Assembly (NCBI GenBank): GCA_964612075.1
Contig: CAZTFC010000081.1
Span: forward strand, 1 to 7,154
Source of the DNA: UBA2219 sp964612075
GTDB taxonomy: Bacteria > Desulfobacterota > Deferrimicrobia > Deferrimicrobiales > Deferrimicrobiaceae
DNA: 7,154 nucleotides
Reading direction: 5' to 3'
In this document: positions 5,191-7,154 of the stretch, piece by piece
How the letters are laid out: the number at the start of each line of letters is the position of its first letter
How positions within the stretch are numbered: the first letter of the stretch is position 1
Notes under the pieces: model-generated
Seen by the model: the letters and a program-made list of their open reading frames with translations, nothing else
Told to the model about the DNA's origin: nothing
Database searches by the model: none
Translations under genes and position numbers: made by a program

Positions 5191-6633
5191 TCAAAGGATC
5201 GGGGAAAGGATCCGGCAGCTGTCCTCCAGCAGGCGCCGCGTCCGGGACCGCCGGGCGAACACATCCGGGTCGACCTCGTCGGACCGGGACTGGTCTTCCC
5301 GGAAGATGGAGGCGAGCTCCTCGACCCGGCGGAAATCGTAGAGGAACAGCCCCAGCTCGAAATTCAGGAAGAAGCTGCGGATGTCGACGTTGGGCGACCC
5401 GAAGCCCGCCACGTCCTGGTCGATGATCAGGACCTTGGAATGCAGGTTCGTCGGCCGGTAGAGGAAGATGCGGATCCCCGCCGCCAGCAGCTCGTTGAAA
5501 TACGACCGCCCGGCGTAGGAGACGATGCGAAGGTCGGAGGCGGCCGGGACGATCAGCCGGACGTCCACGCCGCGAAGGGCCGCGTTGCGCAGGGCCGTCA
5601 GGATCGCCTCGTCGGGGACGAAGTAGGGGGTCTCGATCCAGAGACGGCGGCGCGCGGCCGTGAAGGCGGTGAACGCCCCGTGGTAGATGGCTTTGAAGGG
5701 ACGGTCGGGCCCGGAGGCCGCGACCTGCAGCGAGCACGGCATGTGGTTCCCGCAGTCGACGGGGGAAAGCTCGGGGAAGAGGTCGCCCGCCGGTTCCGGC
5801 TGGTCCGTGGCGTAGGCCCAGTCGTCGAGGAACAGCGCCTGGAGGTCGGCGACGGCCGGCCCCTCGATCACCGCGGCGAGGTCCCTCCATTGGGAATCCG
5901 TCGCGCGGGGCCCCATGTATTTCTTCCCGATGTTCATCCCGCCGGTGAACGCCTTCCGGCCGTCCGAGACCAGGAGCTTGCGGTGGTTCCTCAGGTGGGC
6001 CGACCTTCGCCGCTGCAGGGGAAGGGCCGGGAGGAACGCCGCGACCTCCCCCCCCGCGTCGCGCAGCGGCCGGACCATCGTGCGCAGCGCCCGCCACGAT
6101 CCGATGTCGTCGAGGAGCAGCCGCACCCGGAGCCCCTCCCGCGCCCGCGCGGCGAGCGCCTGGATGAAGCGCTTCCCGACGACGTCCGCGTCGAGGATGA
6201 AGAACACGGCGTGCAGGTGGTCCTTCGCCTCCGAGATCAGGGTGTGGACGGCGTCGTACGCCTCGTCCCCCTTCGTGAGGAAGGAGACGCGATTCCCGGT
6301 AACCGGCGGCGGCGACCCCGCCGCCTTCAGCACCCTGCCGACCTGCTCGGCCGCCGCGGTCGGGAGCTCCGGCGGGGAGACGCGGTGGTCCAGCGGGTAG
6401 TCGATCGAGGAGGACGCGGCGATCTTGGCGCGGATGTGCCGCCGGATCCTCCGCACGCCGATCAGGTAGTAGAGCGGGATGGAGACCAGGGGGAGGAAGA
6501 TGATGGCGAGCATCCAGGCGAGGGTCGCCGACGGGTGGCGCCGCTCGAGGATGACGCGGGGCACGAGGAACAGCGCGAAGATGTATCCGGCGATGGTCAA
6601 GGCAAGAAGCGCGTTGTCCCAGAGCTCGTACAT
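5191..6633 (-). CDS. cls: Cardiolipin synthase (phospholipase D superfamily)
   Basis: A 480-residue membrane enzyme that joins phosphatidylglycerol molecules (or a related donor) to make cardiolipin. Two N-terminal transmembrane helices (about residues 4-28 and 36-58) form the family's membrane-anchor domain. Two catalytic HKD motifs follow: HRKLLVSD with GGMN downstream (H217, K219, D224) and HSKVLIID with GSPN downstream (H398, K400, D405). The ETPYFVPD segment between them is also typical. The length matches bacterial ClsA (about 480-490). I start at the ATG at 6633, which has GAGG 5 nt upstream. A GTG at 6639 is in frame but overlaps that ribosome site. The start region overlaps the -35 box of the divergent tRNA-Ser promoter. 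No convincing promoter for cls itself was found. It converges with tadA. Confidence 0.95.
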   Translation of the reverse strand: MYELWDNALLALTIAGYIFALFLVPRVILERRHPSATLAWMLAIIFLPLVSIPLYYLIGVRRIRRHIRAKIAASSSIDYPLDHRVSPPELPTAAAEQVGRVLKAAGSPPPVTGNRVSFLTKGDEAYDAVHTLISEAKDHLHAVFFILDADVVGKRFIQALAARAREGLRVRLLLDDIGSWRALRTMVRPLRDAGGEVAAFLPALPLQRRRSAHLRNHRKLLVSDGRKAFTGGMNIGKKYMGPRATDSQWRDLAAVIEGPAVADLQALFLDDWAYATDQPEPAGDLFPELSPVDCGNHMPCSLQVAASGPDRPFKAIYHGAFTAFTAARRRLWIETPYFVPDEAILTALRNAALRGVDVRLIVPAASDLRIVSYAGRSYFNELLAAGIRIFLYRPTNLHSKVLIIDQDVAGFGSPNVDIRSFFLNFELGLFLYDFRRVEELASIFREDQSRSDEVDPDVFARRSRTRRLLEDSCRILSPIL

Positions 6634-6661
6634 TGCCACCTCGCCGGATGATAGTTATAAT
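6633..6661 (+). promoter_or_regulatory. tRNA-Ser promoter, TTGCCA-17-TATAAT
   Basis: TTGCCA (6633-6638, 5 of 6 matches) and a perfect TATAAT (6656-6661) are separated by exactly 17 nt. Transcription would begin near 6668, about 10 nt before the tRNA. The -35 box coincides with the first bases of the cls gene on the other strand. Confidence 0.8.
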
Positions 6662-6677
6662 ACCTCCCTCTCCGGGC

Positions 6678-6770
6678 GGAGGGGTACCGAAGTGGCCGTA
6701 ACGGGGACGACTCGAAATCGTCTTGGTGCCGCGAGGCGCCACGTGGGTTCGAATCCCACCCCCTCCGCCA
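6678..6770 (+). tRNA. tRNA-Ser(CGA), CCA encoded
   Basis: This class II tRNA decodes UCG and folds completely. The acceptor stem is GGAGGGG (6678-6684) with CCCCTCC (6760-6766), discriminator G at 6767 and encoded CCA at 6768-6770. The D stem is CCG/CGG (6687-6689/6702-6704). The anticodon stem is GACGA/TCGTC (6706-6710/6718-6722), with loop CTCGAAA giving anticodon CGA (6713-6715). The long variable arm GGTGCC-GCGA-GGCGCC (6725-6740) is characteristic of serine tRNAs. The T arm is GTGGG-TTCGAAT-CCCAC (6743-6759). Copies of its 3' part occur downstream in both orientations. Confidence 0.97.
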
Positions 6771-6792
6771 ATCTAACGCACTCATTTGAAAC

Positions 6793-6810
6793 GGGGTGGG
6801 ATTCGAACCC
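6793..6810 (-). repeat. Inverted 18-nt copy of the tRNA-Ser T-arm/acceptor region
   Basis: GGGGTGGGATTCGAACCC is the exact reverse complement of tRNA bases 6745-6762 (T arm plus part of the 3' acceptor strand). It starts 22 nt after the CCA end. The stretch also contains a partial self-complementarity, GGG-ATTCGAA-CCC, inherited from the T arm. Confidence 0.75.
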
Positions 6811-6844
6811 CCCATAAACGACAACCCTGACGGGCATGGATGCC

Positions 6845-6946
6845 CTAATGCCGGAACCGCCAGGGATGGCGCAGGAGCGGCCGAGTGATCAGCGAGCCCC
6901 ACCTGCGGCTCACGAGGATCTCGACCGCTGGGGTCCCCTGCATTAG
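6845..6946. other. Hairpin-rich segment, possible structured RNA or decayed tRNA-like sequence
   Basis: CTAATGC (6845-6851) and GCATTAG (6940-6946) are perfect outer arms. Inside them AGCGGCCGAG (6876-6885) faces CTCGACCGCT (6920-6929) with one mismatch, and GAGCC/GGCTC (6894-6898/6907-6911) closes an 8-nt loop. GGAGCGG then CCGAGTG at 6874-6887 resembles the 5' end of the tRNA-Ser here (GGAGGGG-TA-CCGAAGTG). No known RNA family was recognised. The signal recognition particle RNA, often found near tRNA-Ser and tadA, was looked for by its GGAAGGAAGCAGCC-type loop and not found. I also see no convincing gene in 6771-7154. Confidence 0.3.
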
Positions 6947-7042
6947 AGAGACGGTCGGGGAGAAAAGCGCGACGCACGGGAGCGCGTCAGGCGGGCGAGC
7001 TGGCCGGGAGGGCGAGGGCCTGGAGAGCCCGAGCCTCAACGG

Positions 7043-7062
7043 TCGAATCCCACCCCCTCCGC
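7043..7062 (+). repeat. Direct 20-nt copy of the tRNA-Ser 3' end
   Basis: TCGAATCCCACCCCCTCCGC repeats tRNA bases 6749-6768 exactly, 294 nt downstream. It stops inside the CCA (here CTCA). Such partial tRNA 3' ends are usual at the far end of elements integrated at tRNA genes. No integrase gene is seen up to the window edge. Confidence 0.75.
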
Positions 7063-7106
7063 TCACGCTTTTGAATAGAAATTACCGTCTGATATCCACA
7101 AGACAT

Positions 7107-7142
7107 GTTTCCTGATTCGCGAGGAGTCTTCCCCGGGGAAAC
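7107..7142. other. Inverted repeats near the right edge
   Basis: GTTTCC (7107-7112) and GGAAAC (7137-7142) pair around a 24-nt loop, and a perfect 12-bp palindrome TTCCCCGGGGAA lies at 7129-7140. The feature may continue beyond the window. It could be a terminator, an operator or chance in GC-rich DNA. Confidence 0.25.
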
Positions 7143-7154
7143 GTGGTCTCCGAG

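Noticed and set aside
4662..5264. N-terminal extension of the folE frame on the minus strand
   Set aside because: The extension is antisense to tadA and Arg/Gly-rich. GTP cyclohydrolase homology begins at the ATG at 4661.
5057..6742. Long minus-strand open frame (561 codons) overlapping cls
   Set aside because: Its product is Arg/Pro/Gly-rich. The overlapping cls frame has two HKD motifs and membrane helices.
6655..6837. Short minus-strand frames across the tRNA, with strings such as GVGFEPT
   Set aside because: This is a familiar artefact of translating a tRNA gene. The sequence folds as tRNA-Ser.
6871..7062. tmRNA or signal recognition particle RNA
   Set aside because: No tmRNA tag-like reading frame or matching 5' half, and no conserved SRP loop sequence, was found on either strand.
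6885..7115. Possible 76-codon gene after the tRNA
   Set aside because: It lacks a ribosome site and a recognisable domain, and it reads through the tRNA-derived repeat and hairpins.

Overview
This is a GC-rich bacterial chromosome segment with short intergenic gaps and genes on both strands. The gene content (a FadE/YusJ-type acyl-CoA dehydrogenase, a small MerR regulator without cysteines, a periplasmic chalcone-isomerase-like protein, a DUF2892 protein, folE, bcp, tadA, cls) and the G/C-ending codons would suit a GC-rich Desulfobacterota-like (deltaproteobacterial) lineage. That placement is inference; no marker gene here fixes the taxonomy.

Layout. Positions 5-1789 (+) hold a complete acyl-CoA dehydrogenase gene, probably the tail of a beta-oxidation operon that begins before the window. 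A GC-rich hairpin at 1809-1852 may end that transcript. From about 1898 to 2297 there is no gene. Instead there is a mosaic of short palindromes headed by a recurring G-rich motif, including a 305-bp unit bounded by perfect 19-bp inverted repeats. It looks like a REP/MITE-type element without its own transposase. Positions 2347-2898 (+) encode a secreted chalcone-isomerase-like protein, converging with a MerR-family gene at 2905-3300 (-). The merR gene has a clear promoter with a perfect 11+11 bp palindrome over its -10 region. A 63-residue DUF2892 membrane protein (3436-3627, +) converges, 1 nt apart, with a folE-bcp pair (4661 to 3629, -). tadA (4701-5180, +) runs divergently from folE and converges with a cardiolipin synthase gene (6633 to 5191, -). 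At 6678-6770 (+) lies a complete tRNA-Ser(CGA) with a near-consensus promoter whose -35 box overlaps the start of cls.

The last 384 bases contain no convincing gene. They carry an 18-nt inverted copy (6793-6810) and a 20-nt direct copy (7043-7062) of the 3' part of the tRNA-Ser gene, with hairpin-forming sequence between. This resembles a decayed tRNA integration site or an unrecognised structured RNA.

Functional picture: mostly housekeeping genes. These cover fatty-acid or branched-chain acyl-CoA oxidation, pterin or 7-deazaguanine supply (FolE), tRNA decoding (TadA, tRNA-Ser), peroxide defence (Bcp) and membrane lipid synthesis (Cls). No new multi-gene system is visible. The parts most worth a second look are non-coding: the palindrome mosaic, the merR operator, the folE/tadA start-site symmetry and the tRNA-derived repeats.
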